Origin: Aliishimia sp963922415
GTDB lineage: Bacteria > Pseudomonadota > Alphaproteobacteria > Rhodobacterales > Rhodobacteraceae
Length of the DNA stretch: 64,000 nucleotides
Direction: 5' to 3'
Assembly (NCBI GenBank): GCA_963922415.1
Contig: CAWUIP010000003.1
Coordinates: 1-64,000, forward strand
Shown here piece after piece: positions 33,771-42,286 of the stretch (position 1 is its first letter; each line of letters begins with the position of its first letter). The position numbers and the translations under genes are program-made. The notes under the pieces are model-generated. The model was not told the DNA's origin. It saw only the letters and a list, made by a program, of their open reading frames with translations, and did no database searches.

Positions 33771-36022
33771 CGCTTGTTGCGCGTGAGTTTTCGCTTCGTC
33801 TTGTCCGCCTTGCGCTTCGCCTTCACTGCACGACGCTTCACGACACGGCGTTGCGACGGTTTTGGACCAGATGGTAGGGCCTTGCTGTCTAGCTCCAGCA
33901 GTTCCAAGGCCAGCCCGCCCGTGACCGGCGCGGCCTCGGTCAACCGAACAAGCACGCGCTGCCCGACACCAATGACTGTGCCGCTATCTGCACCCATAAG
34001 TGTCCCGCTGTCTCGGTCGTAGTGGAAATATTCACGCCCCAGGTTCCGCATTGGGATCAACCCGTCCGCGCCAGTTTCATCCAGTTTGACGAACACACCA
34101 AAGCGCGCAATGCCGCTGATCCGGCCTTGGAACTCGTTGCCCACCCGCTCCGACAGAAATGCCGCCAGATAGCGGTCGGTCGTATCACGTTCTGCGATCA
34201 TCGACCGGCGTTCCGTGTCCGAAATATGCGCAGCCGTTGGCTCTAGCTTGTCCACATCCTCCACCGAAAGGCCATCGTCTCCCCACCCATGCGCAGAGAT
34301 CAAGGCGCGGTGCACGATCAGATCGGAATAGCGACGAATGGGAGACGTGAAATGTGCATAGGACTGCAATGCGAGGCCAAAATGGCCGAAGTTCTTCGGG
34401 CTGTAATAGGCCTGCGTCATGGATCGCAGTGTCGACAGGTTGATCAACTCAGCCGCGTCAGACCCAGCCGCCTGATCCAAAAGCCGGTTTAAGTGCGCGG
34501 TTTGCAAGACCTGCCCTTTAGCAAGGCTAAACCCTGCCGCCTCCGCCGTATCGCGCAAGCTTTCCAACTTCTCAGGCGGCGGTTCTTCATGCACCCGGAA
34601 AAGCAGCGGGGTCTTTTTCGCAATCAATGTCTCTGCGGCCGCGACATTGGCCAGCACCATGCATTCTTCGATCAGCTTATGCGCGTCCAACCGATCCTTA
34701 AAACTGACCGAGGTCACAGTACCATCGTCGCCAAGATCGACGTGCCGCTCTGGCAAATCTAAGTCCAGCGGCTGCCGTCCCGCACGTGCCTTCAGAAGTG
34801 CGGCATATGCGGCGTAAAGGGGACGCAACACTGTCCCGAGCAACGGCTCTGTTCGGGCGTTTGGTGCGCCGTCAATCGCGGCCTGGACCTCTTCGTAGTG
34901 CAGGCTCGCCGGGGAGCGCATTAGGCCGCGACGAAACCGGTGACGGATTTTCTCCCCGTTTGCGTCCAGCGTCATTTCAACCGCGATACAGGCGCGCGGC
35001 ACCCCTTCGTGGAGGGAGCACAGATCGCCAGACAACCGGTCAGGCAGCATTGGAACAACACGATCCGGAAAGTAGGAGGAATTGCCGCGCTTGCGGGCCT
35101 CTCGGTCCAGCGCCGATCCGGGCGTGACGTATCCCGCGACATCCGCAATCGCGACCCACAAAATGTGACCGCCCACGTTTTTGGGATCTGTATCTGGAAA
35201 AGCGCAAACTGCGTCATCATGGTCGCGCGCATCCGATGGGTCGATGGTGATCAGCGGCAGGTCACGCAGATCGTCTCGACCGTCCAGATCGAAAGGCACA
35301 GCGCTATCCGCCTCAGTTATCACCGCGTCAGGAAAGTCGTCTGGAATGCCATGTTGGTGGATGGCAATGAGTGAAACGGCCTTTGGTGCAGTTGGGTCGC
35401 CCAAACGGGTGACGATACGGGCACGTGGCAAGCCCATCCGCCCCTTGGGCCCAGCTTGCTCCGCCTCAACCAATTCTCCGTCTTTTGCACCATGCGTAGC
35501 TCCGTCCGGCACCAGCCACTCGGAATCGCTCGACTTTTCAATCGGTAGGATGCGCCCGCCTTCGCTCTTTTTGCGAAAGATGCCGACGATTTTGCGTGGG
35601 TTGGCCCCGATGCGGCGGATCAGACGCGCCTCGTAGTTGATTTCGCCGTCCTGAACCTGCGTGAGCCGGGCCAAGATCCGATCGCCGGCCCCTAAGGCCG
35701 GGTCAGACGCGCGTGTCACGAGGATAACCACCGGCTCACGCCCTTCGCCATGCCACTCCAAAGGACGGGCGAACAAATCTCCGTCCGGTGACGCCTCACT
35801 TACCTGCAAGACGCTCACAGGCGGCAAGCGATCCGGATCGCGGTAGCTTTTCTTGCGCTTTTCCAGGTGACCTTCGGCTTCGAGCTCCTTCAAGACACGC
35901 TTGAGATCGATGCGATCAGCGCCCTTGATCCCAAATGCCTTGGCGATCTCGCGTTTTGAGGTCTGCGTGGGATGGGCCGAAATCCAGTCCAGGATTTCCG
36001 CCTTGGAGGGAATACTGCTCAT
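33761..36022 (-). CDS. rnr: Ribonuclease R
   Basis: 753 residues. An N-terminal winged helix (KREIAKAFGIKGADRIDLKR) is followed by cold-shock domains, the RNB domain with the catalytic DPSDARDHDDAV motif (about residues 265-276), and an S1 domain (GNEFQGRISGIARFGVFVKL). The last 35 residues are very rich in Lys and Arg, as in RNase R. It degrades structured RNA 3' to 5'. The next gene upstream, a DUF2064 protein, ends 5 bases before its start. Confidence 0.95.
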   Translation of the reverse strand: MSSIPSKAEILDWISAHPTQTSKREIAKAFGIKGADRIDLKRVLKELEAEGHLEKRKKSYRDPDRLPPVSVLQVSEASPDGDLFARPLEWHGEGREPVVILVTRASDPALGAGDRILARLTQVQDGEINYEARLIRRIGANPRKIVGIFRKKSEGGRILPIEKSSDSEWLVPDGATHGAKDGELVEAEQAGPKGRMGLPRARIVTRLGDPTAPKAVSLIAIHQHGIPDDFPDAVITEADSAVPFDLDGRDDLRDLPLITIDPSDARDHDDAVCAFPDTDPKNVGGHILWVAIADVAGYVTPGSALDREARKRGNSSYFPDRVVPMLPDRLSGDLCSLHEGVPRACIAVEMTLDANGEKIRHRFRRGLMRSPASLHYEEVQAAIDGAPNARTEPLLGTVLRPLYAAYAALLKARAGRQPLDLDLPERHVDLGDDGTVTSVSFKDRLDAHKLIEECMVLANVAAAETLIAKKTPLLFRVHEEPPPEKLESLRDTAEAAGFSLAKGQVLQTAHLNRLLDQAAGSDAAELINLSTLRSMTQAYYSPKNFGHFGLALQSYAHFTSPIRRYSDLIVHRALISAHGWGDDGLSVEDVDKLEPTAAHISDTERRSMIAERDTTDRYLAAFLSERVGNEFQGRISGIARFGVFVKLDETGADGLIPMRNLGREYFHYDRDSGTLMGADSGTVIGVGQRVLVRLTEAAPVTGGLALELLELDSKALPSGPKPSQRRVVKRRAVKAKRKADKTKRKLTRNKRQR

Positions 36023-36027
36023 ACCTG

Positions 36028-36627
36028 TCAGCTATCACGCAAGGCTCGTGAGGTCATGCGCAAATCCTCAACCGTGTCCACATCTTGCAAGGTGCGCACA
36101 AAAGCGACGCGACGCCCGTTCAGGCTGGCCACGCTGTCCGCCAACGCGGTGTCCGTGCTCCATCGCACCCCGTCAAAGAGACCTGCCGGAACGCCAGTCA
36201 CACCCACCAGCCAGTAGCCACCGTCGGTTGCCGGGCCAAAGACGGCATCTGCCGTACCGAGGGCCGCAAACGCCTCAGCTATTGCGGCGCGGCTGATACC
36301 TGGAACATCTGCGCCGATCACACAGACTGGGCCGCGCGCCGCGCGCATTGCGCGTCGCATCCGATCCCCAAGGTTGCCGCGTCCTTGCGGTATCCGGGCG
36401 AAACGGGCAGGCCACACGCGGCTGGTAAGCCCCCGGTAGTCCGGACTAACTGCAAGCACGACCTGCCATCGCGGGTCGTCGACTGTGCGCAACAACCGCT
36501 GTACCTGATGACGAAACCACCATGCGGCGGGAACCATCCCCAAGTCGCGCCCAAGCCGGGTCTTAACCCGGCCGGGCTGCGGTTCTTTGAGCATAACGAT
36601 CAGTGTTTGGCGGCGCAGATGCGACAT
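36028..36627 (-). CDS. DUF2064/TIGR04282 glycosyltransferase-like protein
   Basis: 199 residues with a nucleotidyl/glycosyltransferase-A fold: LIVMLKEPQPGRVKTRLGRD at the start, GRGNLGDRMRRAM, VIGADVPG for the metal site, and FGPATDGGYWLVG. TIGR04282 proteins are often called arsenosugar-type glycosyltransferases, but no arsenic genes lie here, so the substrate is open. It probably shares an operon with rnr. Confidence 0.8.
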   Translation of the reverse strand: MSHLRRQTLIVMLKEPQPGRVKTRLGRDLGMVPAAWWFRHQVQRLLRTVDDPRWQVVLAVSPDYRGLTSRVWPARFARIPQGRGNLGDRMRRAMRAARGPVCVIGADVPGISRAAIAEAFAALGTADAVFGPATDGGYWLVGVTGVPAGLFDGVRWSTDTALADSVASLNGRRVAFVRTLQDVDTVEDLRMTSRALRDS

Positions 36628-36647
36628 TTTCGGATGCGCGGTCGGTG

Positions 36648-37793
36648 TCAGGCGAAGTAGAGGGTCAGCATCCGGCGATAGATCGCCTTCAGCTGAACAA
36701 TATGATCAATCTCGACCCGCTCATCGACCTTGTGCATCGTTTGACCGACCAAGCCAAACTCAACCACAGGACAATGGTTTTTGATAAACCGAGCATCGGA
36801 CGTTCCACCCGTGGTCGAGAGCTCTGGTCGCACGCCCGTTTGAGCCTCGACGGCGGCAACTACGAGATCCGACAAAGGCCCAGGCGGCGTCACAAAACTT
36901 TCGCCCGAGATCTTAATGCGGACATCAATCGTGACGCCAAACGCGGCTTCGACCTGCGCGGCTTCAGAGCGTAACCAGTCTGACAGCGTCGCGCCCGAAT
37001 GCGCATCGTTGAACCGGATGTTGACCGTGCCTGTTGCACGACTTGGTATGACATTGGTTGCGGGATTGCCGGTATCAACCGTCACGACAGCCAGCGTCGA
37101 CGCGTCAAAATGGGCGGTTCCGGTGTCCAACTCGGCCGCGGCAAGCGTGTCCATTAGGCGCACCAAAGCATGCACAGGGTTCTTTGCGCGATGCGGATAG
37201 GCGGAGTGCCCCTGCACGCCTTCGACAGTGAACCATGCGGTCATTGACCCACGTCGCCCAATTTTCATCATCTCGCCCATGTGCTGCGGGCAGGTTGGCT
37301 CTCCGACCACGCATACAGACATTTGCTCGCCTGTGTCCGCCATATGATCCAAGAGCGCGCTTGTCCCATCCACGGCATCCGCCTCTTCATCGCCTGTGAT
37401 CGCAATCAAGATGGCGCCGTCGGCGGGCGTCTCAGTGACGTAATCAATGGCTGCAGCAACGAATGCCGCAACGCCCGATTTCATATCGCAGGCACCACGA
37501 CCGTATAGCGTGCCGTCGACAATTTCACCTGCAAAGGGTGGATGGGTCCAGTCAGCAGCATCGCCTTCCGGCACAACATCTGTATGCCCATTGAACCCAA
37601 AGCTGCGCGCGTGCCCTTTGGCCCCCCAGCGCGCAAAAAGGTTACGGATGCCGCCGCGGTCTGCCCAGGCGCATTCGAACCCTGCGTCTGTCAAGGCGGC
37701 GTGCAGCACATCCAAAGCCCCTTCGTCACGCGGCGTAACAGACGCGCACTGAACCAACCTTTGGGTCAAAAGAACGGGATCTGATTTGGACAT
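36648..37793 (-). CDS. dapE: Succinyl-diaminopimelate desuccinylase DapE
   Basis: 381 residues from the ATG at 37793 with GAGG 7 bases upstream. It has M20 peptidase metal sites: NGHTDVVPEGD, GRGACDMKSG and TGDEEADAVDGT. It removes succinate from N-succinyl-diaminopimelate in lysine and peptidoglycan synthesis. The matching dapD lies at 42287-43114, separated by Hint, thioredoxin and ccdA genes on both strands. Confidence 0.94.
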   Translation of the reverse strand: MSKSDPVLLTQRLVQCASVTPRDEGALDVLHAALTDAGFECAWADRGGIRNLFARWGAKGHARSFGFNGHTDVVPEGDAADWTHPPFAGEIVDGTLYGRGACDMKSGVAAFVAAAIDYVTETPADGAILIAITGDEEADAVDGTSALLDHMADTGEQMSVCVVGEPTCPQHMGEMMKIGRRGSMTAWFTVEGVQGHSAYPHRAKNPVHALVRLMDTLAAAELDTGTAHFDASTLAVVTVDTGNPATNVIPSRATGTVNIRFNDAHSGATLSDWLRSEAAQVEAAFGVTIDVRIKISGESFVTPPGPLSDLVVAAVEAQTGVRPELSTTGGTSDARFIKNHCPVVEFGLVGQTMHKVDERVEIDHIVQLKAIYRRMLTLYFA

Positions 37794-38024
37794 GCCCAAG
37801 CCTCATTGCGGCAAAGATGTGGCGAAAAGGACGCGCTGTGTGCGCCCAAAATTCTAGCAAGAGTTAACATAGCCCGGTCTTCCGTGCCATTCTGTCAGCA
37901 ATAACAAAGACCGAGGCAGGTCAAGCAGCTAATTGCCCCGCAAAAACCCTGGGGCTTGTAAACTTCGAGTGGCGTATGCGCTACGCGTTTGGCTTGCCGT
38001 CTATGACGAAGATCAAGGTAGAGC
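37794..38024. other. 231-base divergent intergenic region
   Basis: This region separates dapE from the Hint gene pair. I see no gene. It contains a GTTAAC and a short GTGGCG/CGCTAC hairpin near 37970, neither of which I can assign. It must contain the promoters for dapE and for the Hint genes. Confidence 0.4.
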
Positions 38025-39593
38025 ATGGCCGCGCAAGACTTACCAATCAACACAAGCGCCACAGCAATTCAGCTTGCCGAAACCATTTTTGGCGCAGGCG
38101 CTACAATTGAAAATGCGACCTATACCGGTGATCCCCTCAGCTCCGGTATCTATAGCCAAGGCGCCACCATTGGGGAAAACGTTGCCCCTGCGGATACAGG
38201 CGTCATCCTGTCCACAGGGCATGTCGGCAGTTTCACCAACGCGGCAGGCGTCGAAAACCAGTTTGCGGCCATCACAACAGATACAAGCGGCACAGATAAT
38301 TTGGCTGCGTTCAATGCCGAGGCAGGGTCAAGCACATTCGACGCCTCTTACCTCGACGTTGACTTTCGAACAGATGCAGACGTCATGACGATGCAATTTG
38401 TGTTTTCGTCCGAAGAGTATCCCGAATTTACGAACTCAATTTATCAAGATTTCGTCGGTGTTTGGATTAACGGAAGCAAAGTCGAGATAGGTGTCGGTGA
38501 CGGTGACATTGACCCAGGCAATGTGAACGCCTCGACCAACGCAAATCTGTTCGTCGACAACACCAACAGCGACTTTAACACAGAGATGGACGGCTTCACG
38601 CTGACGCTGAGTCTGACAATCCCAGTGTCCAGCAGCGGAGTGAATTCGCTCCGGATCGCGATCGCTGACGTGGCAGATCCAAACTACGATTCCAGCCTAT
38701 TGATCGCCGCCAACTCCGTTCAAACGGCCCTTGTCGCGCAGACCGATACGTATTCCGCAAATGCGAATGCAACAAAGACAATTGATGTCTTGGCAAATGA
38801 CCTCGCCGCACCGAGCGCGAGCCTAACGATCACACACATCAACGATACACCCGTTTCAAGCGGCAGCACCGTTTTGCTTCCAAGCGGCCAACAGGTGCAG
38901 GTCAATGGAGACGGCACGCTCACACTGATCGCAGATGGCGATATCGAAGACTACGCGTTCACGTACAAAGTCAGCGACGGCACGAATAACGACATCGGCA
39001 TCGTAAACGTCAGCCAGGTGCCATGCTTTGTCGCCGGGACATTGATCGACACGCCGGCAGGGCCTGTGCTTGTCGAAAATCTGAAAGCTGGGGATTTCGT
39101 GACGACGCGCGATCACGGCCCGATGCCGTTACGCTGGACTGGGCAAAGAAAAACACGCGCAGAGGGTGCGTTTGCCCCCATTTCCATCGCTGCCGACACA
39201 TATGGCAGCCACGGGCGGTTGTTGGTCTCGCCGCTCCACCGGATCTTGATCCGCGATGTCCTGGCACAGCTGCTGTTCGGCGAAGAAGAAGTTCTGGTTG
39301 CCGCACGCGACCTGGTCAACGGGACATCTGTCTTGCGACGCGCAGGCGGCTCAGTGACCTATGTGCACCTTCTCTTCGATCAGCACCAAGTTGTGTATGC
39401 TGAGGGTCTGGCAACCGAGAGCTTTTTACCCGGCCCGCAGACAAAGCACAGTTTTGAAAGCGAGATCGTGGACGAGATATGCGCTCTTTTCCCTGATCTC
39501 GATCCTGTAACCGGCAATGGATATGGTCCTCCAGCACGACGCGCTTTGCGCCGCTTCGAGGCGCAACTCTTGGCAAAGGCGCAGGCGGCATGA
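38025..39593 (+). CDS. Choice-of-anchor L domain protein with C-terminal Hint domain
   Basis: 522 residues with no signal peptide. Residues 1-235 match the choice-of-anchor L fold (QFVFSSEEYPEFTNSIYQDF, then the SLRIAIADVADPNYDSSLLI block). Residues 240-330 are cadherin/VCBS-like (TKTIDVLANDL, TYKVSDGTN). A Hint_2 domain starts at Cys334 (CFVAGTLIDTPAGPVLVENL) and ends with the DQHQVVYAEGLATESFLPG block. Such proteins are common in Roseobacters and are thought to be secreted by type I systems and self-process; no secretion genes are nearby. It overlaps the next gene by 4 bases. Confidence 0.85.
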   Translation: MAAQDLPINTSATAIQLAETIFGAGATIENATYTGDPLSSGIYSQGATIGENVAPADTGVILSTGHVGSFTNAAGVENQFAAITTDTSGTDNLAAFNAEAGSSTFDASYLDVDFRTDADVMTMQFVFSSEEYPEFTNSIYQDFVGVWINGSKVEIGVGDGDIDPGNVNASTNANLFVDNTNSDFNTEMDGFTLTLSLTIPVSSSGVNSLRIAIADVADPNYDSSLLIAANSVQTALVAQTDTYSANANATKTIDVLANDLAAPSASLTITHINDTPVSSGSTVLLPSGQQVQVNGDGTLTLIADGDIEDYAFTYKVSDGTNNDIGIVNVSQVPCFVAGTLIDTPAGPVLVENLKAGDFVTTRDHGPMPLRWTGQRKTRAEGAFAPISIAADTYGSHGRLLVSPLHRILIRDVLAQLLFGEEEVLVAARDLVNGTSVLRRAGGSVTYVHLLFDQHQVVYAEGLATESFLPGPQTKHSFESEIVDEICALFPDLDPVTGNGYGPPARRALRRFEAQLLAKAQAA

Positions 39594-40681
39594 CGTGGAT
39601 CGCTCTTGACGACGGTCGTAAGCGGCTGTTCGCGCTTGGCGGTTTAGGGAGGGGCACGGTTTCAACGCCACCGGAAGCTTCAAACCCGCGCTACGCAATG
39701 CCACGTGGCACACTGATGATCGAAACATCGCTTACCGGTGAAGAACGGCCAGAACGCCTGGTCGGATTTGCTGCGCGCGACCAACCAGCCAAACGCGCGT
39801 TTGAGTTGCGGCTGGTTCCCGGCGGTGGCGTGACAATGGTTCATGCGTTCGGCCCCGACGTTCGGCATATCGCGTTAGGCCCAAAGCACGAGCTGCAAAT
39901 CGTCACGCTGCGGATCACGTATTCCTGGGACGTCAGTGCGCGGCAGGCGCGGCTGAGCATCGAGCAGCCGGGTGAGATTTCCGTCGCAACAAAGACGTTG
40001 AACGACCCGTTGCCAATGTTGATCGGGGACCTGTTCGAGTTGTTCCATCCTACCACGCCGCAGTCCAACGCGATGGTTTTTGCGGCTCTGTCGACGGACG
40101 TCGAACCTTTGGGTCCCACACCGAGCATTGCACCCAGCGCACCTATTGCAACGGCATTTGGGTGGAAGGCGCTTGGAGACCTGCATCGCGGTGATACGGT
40201 TCTGGGTCAGGAGGGATTCAGCGAGCCCATCCTTTACAACATCCAGCGTGATGTCCCGGCCGCAGGCAGTTTTCGGCCAATTCGACTGCGTGCACCCTAC
40301 TTTGGGTTGCGAAGCGATGTCGTCGTCGCACCAAGCCAGCAGATCGTGATATCAGGCTCACATGTCGAGTACCTGTATGGGTGCGAAGCTGTCCGGGTCC
40401 CTGCCGCGCATTTGGTCAACGGAACTGCGGCACGCCTCGCTCCGAGCGGCCCTGTCATCCGCTATGCCGCCGCGTTAATGCCGAACAACGACCGCTTGAC
40501 GATCTCAGGCGGACTCTTTGAGAGCCTTTTCTTAGGACGGCAGCGCCGAAATGCCGAATTGATGCGTCTGTCACAGCTGGCAGACGTTCCACGGATCAAC
40601 CTTCCAGAGCATCGCGCCCCCACAGACCCCGTTTTGGATGCCTTCGAGGCCATCACTTTAGCCGAGCTGCGTGCCGCTTAG
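39590..40681 (+). CDS. Hint-domain protein lacking the nucleophilic Cys
   Basis: 363 residues. The first 160 residues form a probable lectin-like beta-sandwich (PRGTLMIETSLTGEERPERL). A Hint_2-like domain follows from about residue 187 (TAFGWKALGDLHRGDTVLGQ, then SDVVVAPSQQIVISGSHVEY). The Cys that starts a functional Hint domain is replaced here by a Gly-Trp stretch, so self-cleavage seems lost. It is coupled to the upstream Hint gene by ATGA. It may be a structural or substrate partner of the first protein (inference). Confidence 0.75.
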   Translation: MTWIALDDGRKRLFALGGLGRGTVSTPPEASNPRYAMPRGTLMIETSLTGEERPERLVGFAARDQPAKRAFELRLVPGGGVTMVHAFGPDVRHIALGPKHELQIVTLRITYSWDVSARQARLSIEQPGEISVATKTLNDPLPMLIGDLFELFHPTTPQSNAMVFAALSTDVEPLGPTPSIAPSAPIATAFGWKALGDLHRGDTVLGQEGFSEPILYNIQRDVPAAGSFRPIRLRAPYFGLRSDVVVAPSQQIVISGSHVEYLYGCEAVRVPAAHLVNGTAARLAPSGPVIRYAAALMPNNDRLTISGGLFESLFLGRQRRNAELMRLSQLADVPRINLPEHRAPTDPVLDAFEAITLAELRAA

Positions 40682-41031
40682 TCTGCGTCTATGGTGCCGT
40701 CGTCAAAGAATGGCGTCACCTGAGCCACAATGACTGCGTTCTCGTCCAAGGCGCGTTGCATCAATGCGCGTTCATCGCCGTCAATCACGTGACCGCCTGC
40801 CTCGCGGTCTGCCGTGGTCCCGTGGCCCGTGACATCCAACGGCGCCATGTCAGCTTGCTTTAGGATCGCCACGGTTTCCCGTACGGCTTCCGCTTCGTCA
40901 ACACCGCTGGCATAGCACATCAGCGCCGCCCCTGTGCTGGCGTCAGGAAGGCCGTCGCCCGATTTCCGGCCAACCTCCACGACAAGAGTGTAGACCTCTT
41001 GTGGGCGGCGCGGCTTGTCTGTCTTGCTCAT
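40678..41031 (-). CDS. Conserved hypothetical protein, 117 residues
   Basis: Soluble and acidic, with VYTLVVEVGRKSGDGLPDAS at the start and DEAEAVRETVAILKQADMAP in the middle; no signal peptide or membrane segment. The fold looks alpha/beta, and I do not recognise a family. Its end overlaps the second Hint gene by 4 bases in a tail-to-tail arrangement. It lies 40 bases after the thioredoxin-like gene on the same strand and may be the last gene of that operon. Confidence 0.6.
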   Translation of the reverse strand: MSKTDKPRRPQEVYTLVVEVGRKSGDGLPDASTGAALMCYASGVDEAEAVRETVAILKQADMAPLDVTGHGTTADREAGGHVIDGDERALMQRALDENAVIVAQVTPFFDDGTIDAD

Positions 41032-41071
41032 AGGCCGCAGCCCTAACGCAAGCACACGGCGCTGAAAAGCA

Positions 41072-41491
41072 CTAGGATGACTGCGACGCACTCAGCCCAG
41101 TGTCCAACAGGGCTTTGATCTGCGATTTGCCGGTTCCAGCAACGATCCTGCCAAGTTCCTGATCACCTTTGAGCACAATAAGGGTCGAACGACGTGGAAT
41201 GCGCCTGTCACGCGTGACAGGTGCGCGCCCAAAATCGTCCCAATCCACGCGCACGAATACCAGGTTTGCGTCGTAGGCAGGGTTTTCCGCGCGAAGCGCA
41301 TTGATGACACGTTCTTGCCGCGCGCAGGTGCTGCACCATGATGCGGAGTAGTCGACAAGGACCGTTTTGCCCGCCTGAAGCGCCGAATTGATGGGATCGC
41401 TGTTAGAAAATTCAATCCAGCCACCAGCGAGCGCTTTGAACGGGGCTGCAATAAAACCGACAGAGGCTGCTAAAAACGTGCGACGCAACAT
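41072..41491 (-). CDS. Periplasmic thioredoxin-like protein with Tat-type signal and CSTC active site
   Basis: 139 residues from an ATG with AAGGAG upstream. The signal RRTFLAASVGFIAAP has the twin-arginine form. The mature domain has VLVDYSASWCSTCARQE, in which Cys53 and Cys56 form a DsbD-gamma/TlpA-like redox pair, and a cis-Pro segment (RRSTLIVL). It lies 22 bases after ccdA on the same strand, so it is the likely partner for passing electrons from CcdA to the periplasm. Confidence 0.83.
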   Translation of the reverse strand: MLRRTFLAASVGFIAAPFKALAGGWIEFSNSDPINSALQAGKTVLVDYSASWCSTCARQERVINALRAENPAYDANLVFVRVDWDDFGRAPVTRDRRIPRRSTLIVLKGDQELGRIVAGTGKSQIKALLDTGLSASQSS

Positions 41492-41513
41492 TCGGGATAC
41501 TCCTTGTGAAGGG

Positions 41514-42227
41514 CTAAAGCGAAACGGAAAGATCGACCAACCACGCGGGCAGCGCATTGATGGCCCAGGCATCGATCATGTGATGCACACGGAAAAGGAT
41601 CATTAGGCCGACAGCCACGAAAACGCCGCCTAGGATCGGTTTTGACTGGGCTGCGAGACCGCGCAAACGCTGGGCCCGCGCCCGTATAAACTCCTGCCCA
41701 CCCAAACCGATCCCGAGGATCAGGGTGGATACACCAGCGGCGAAGAACACCATAATGAGAAAGGCCCAAAGCAGGCTTTCGCCCGCGGCAGCCAAGGCAA
41801 TCGCACCGCCAAGTGTGGGACCAATACAGGGGGACCAAACAGCTCCGAGGAGAAGACCCCCTAAGAATTGGCTGCTCAAACCCGTGCCTGCGCCGGTGCC
41901 CATCGCTGAATCTGCGCGGCTGGAGACGCCGGCCATCGCAAATTCAAAGCGTTGCGAAAGCTGCGGCACCAGGAGCACAGCTCCGAAGATCAGCATCGCC
42001 ACTGCCCCGGCCTGCGACAGGACTGTTTCATCTAGGCCGATGGCATAGCCGACGGTTGAAACAAGCATACCGAACGCGACAAACGAAAGGCTCATCCCGG
42101 CGGCCAAGGCCACGGGACCATAACGATTTGCATTCAGTGCAGACACCAACACGATCGGCAGCACCGGCAAAACACAAGGGTTAATGAGGGTCAGCAGACC
42201 GGCAAGATAGGCAAAGATCAGATCCAT
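41514..42227 (-). CDS. ccdA: CcdA-type transmembrane electron transfer protein
   Basis: 237 residues with six predicted membrane segments. The conserved cysteines are Cys18 in LINPCVLPVLP and Cys134 in VWSPCIGPTLGG, as in CcdA and the DsbD membrane core. It carries electrons from cytoplasmic thioredoxin across the membrane. A GTG 3 codons upstream (42236) is an alternative start. With the next gene it forms a split DsbD-like pair. Cytochrome c maturation is the usual role, but no heme-handling genes are nearby. Confidence 0.9.
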   Translation of the reverse strand: MDLIFAYLAGLLTLINPCVLPVLPIVLVSALNANRYGPVALAAGMSLSFVAFGMLVSTVGYAIGLDETVLSQAGAVAMLIFGAVLLVPQLSQRFEFAMAGVSSRADSAMGTGAGTGLSSQFLGGLLLGAVWSPCIGPTLGGAIALAAAGESLLWAFLIMVFFAAGVSTLILGIGLGGQEFIRARAQRLRGLAAQSKPILGGVFVAVGLMILFRVHHMIDAWAINALPAWLVDLSVSL

Positions 42228-42286
42228 GCCGGTCACATAGTGCGGCGCGGGCGCTCCCGCACCTCACCTTCGTGTTATGCTTTATG

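Noticed and set aside
42240..42262. GC-rich hairpin between dapD and ccdA as a terminator
   Set aside because: Short stem, several alternative pairings and no U-run; the genes are probably co-transcribed.
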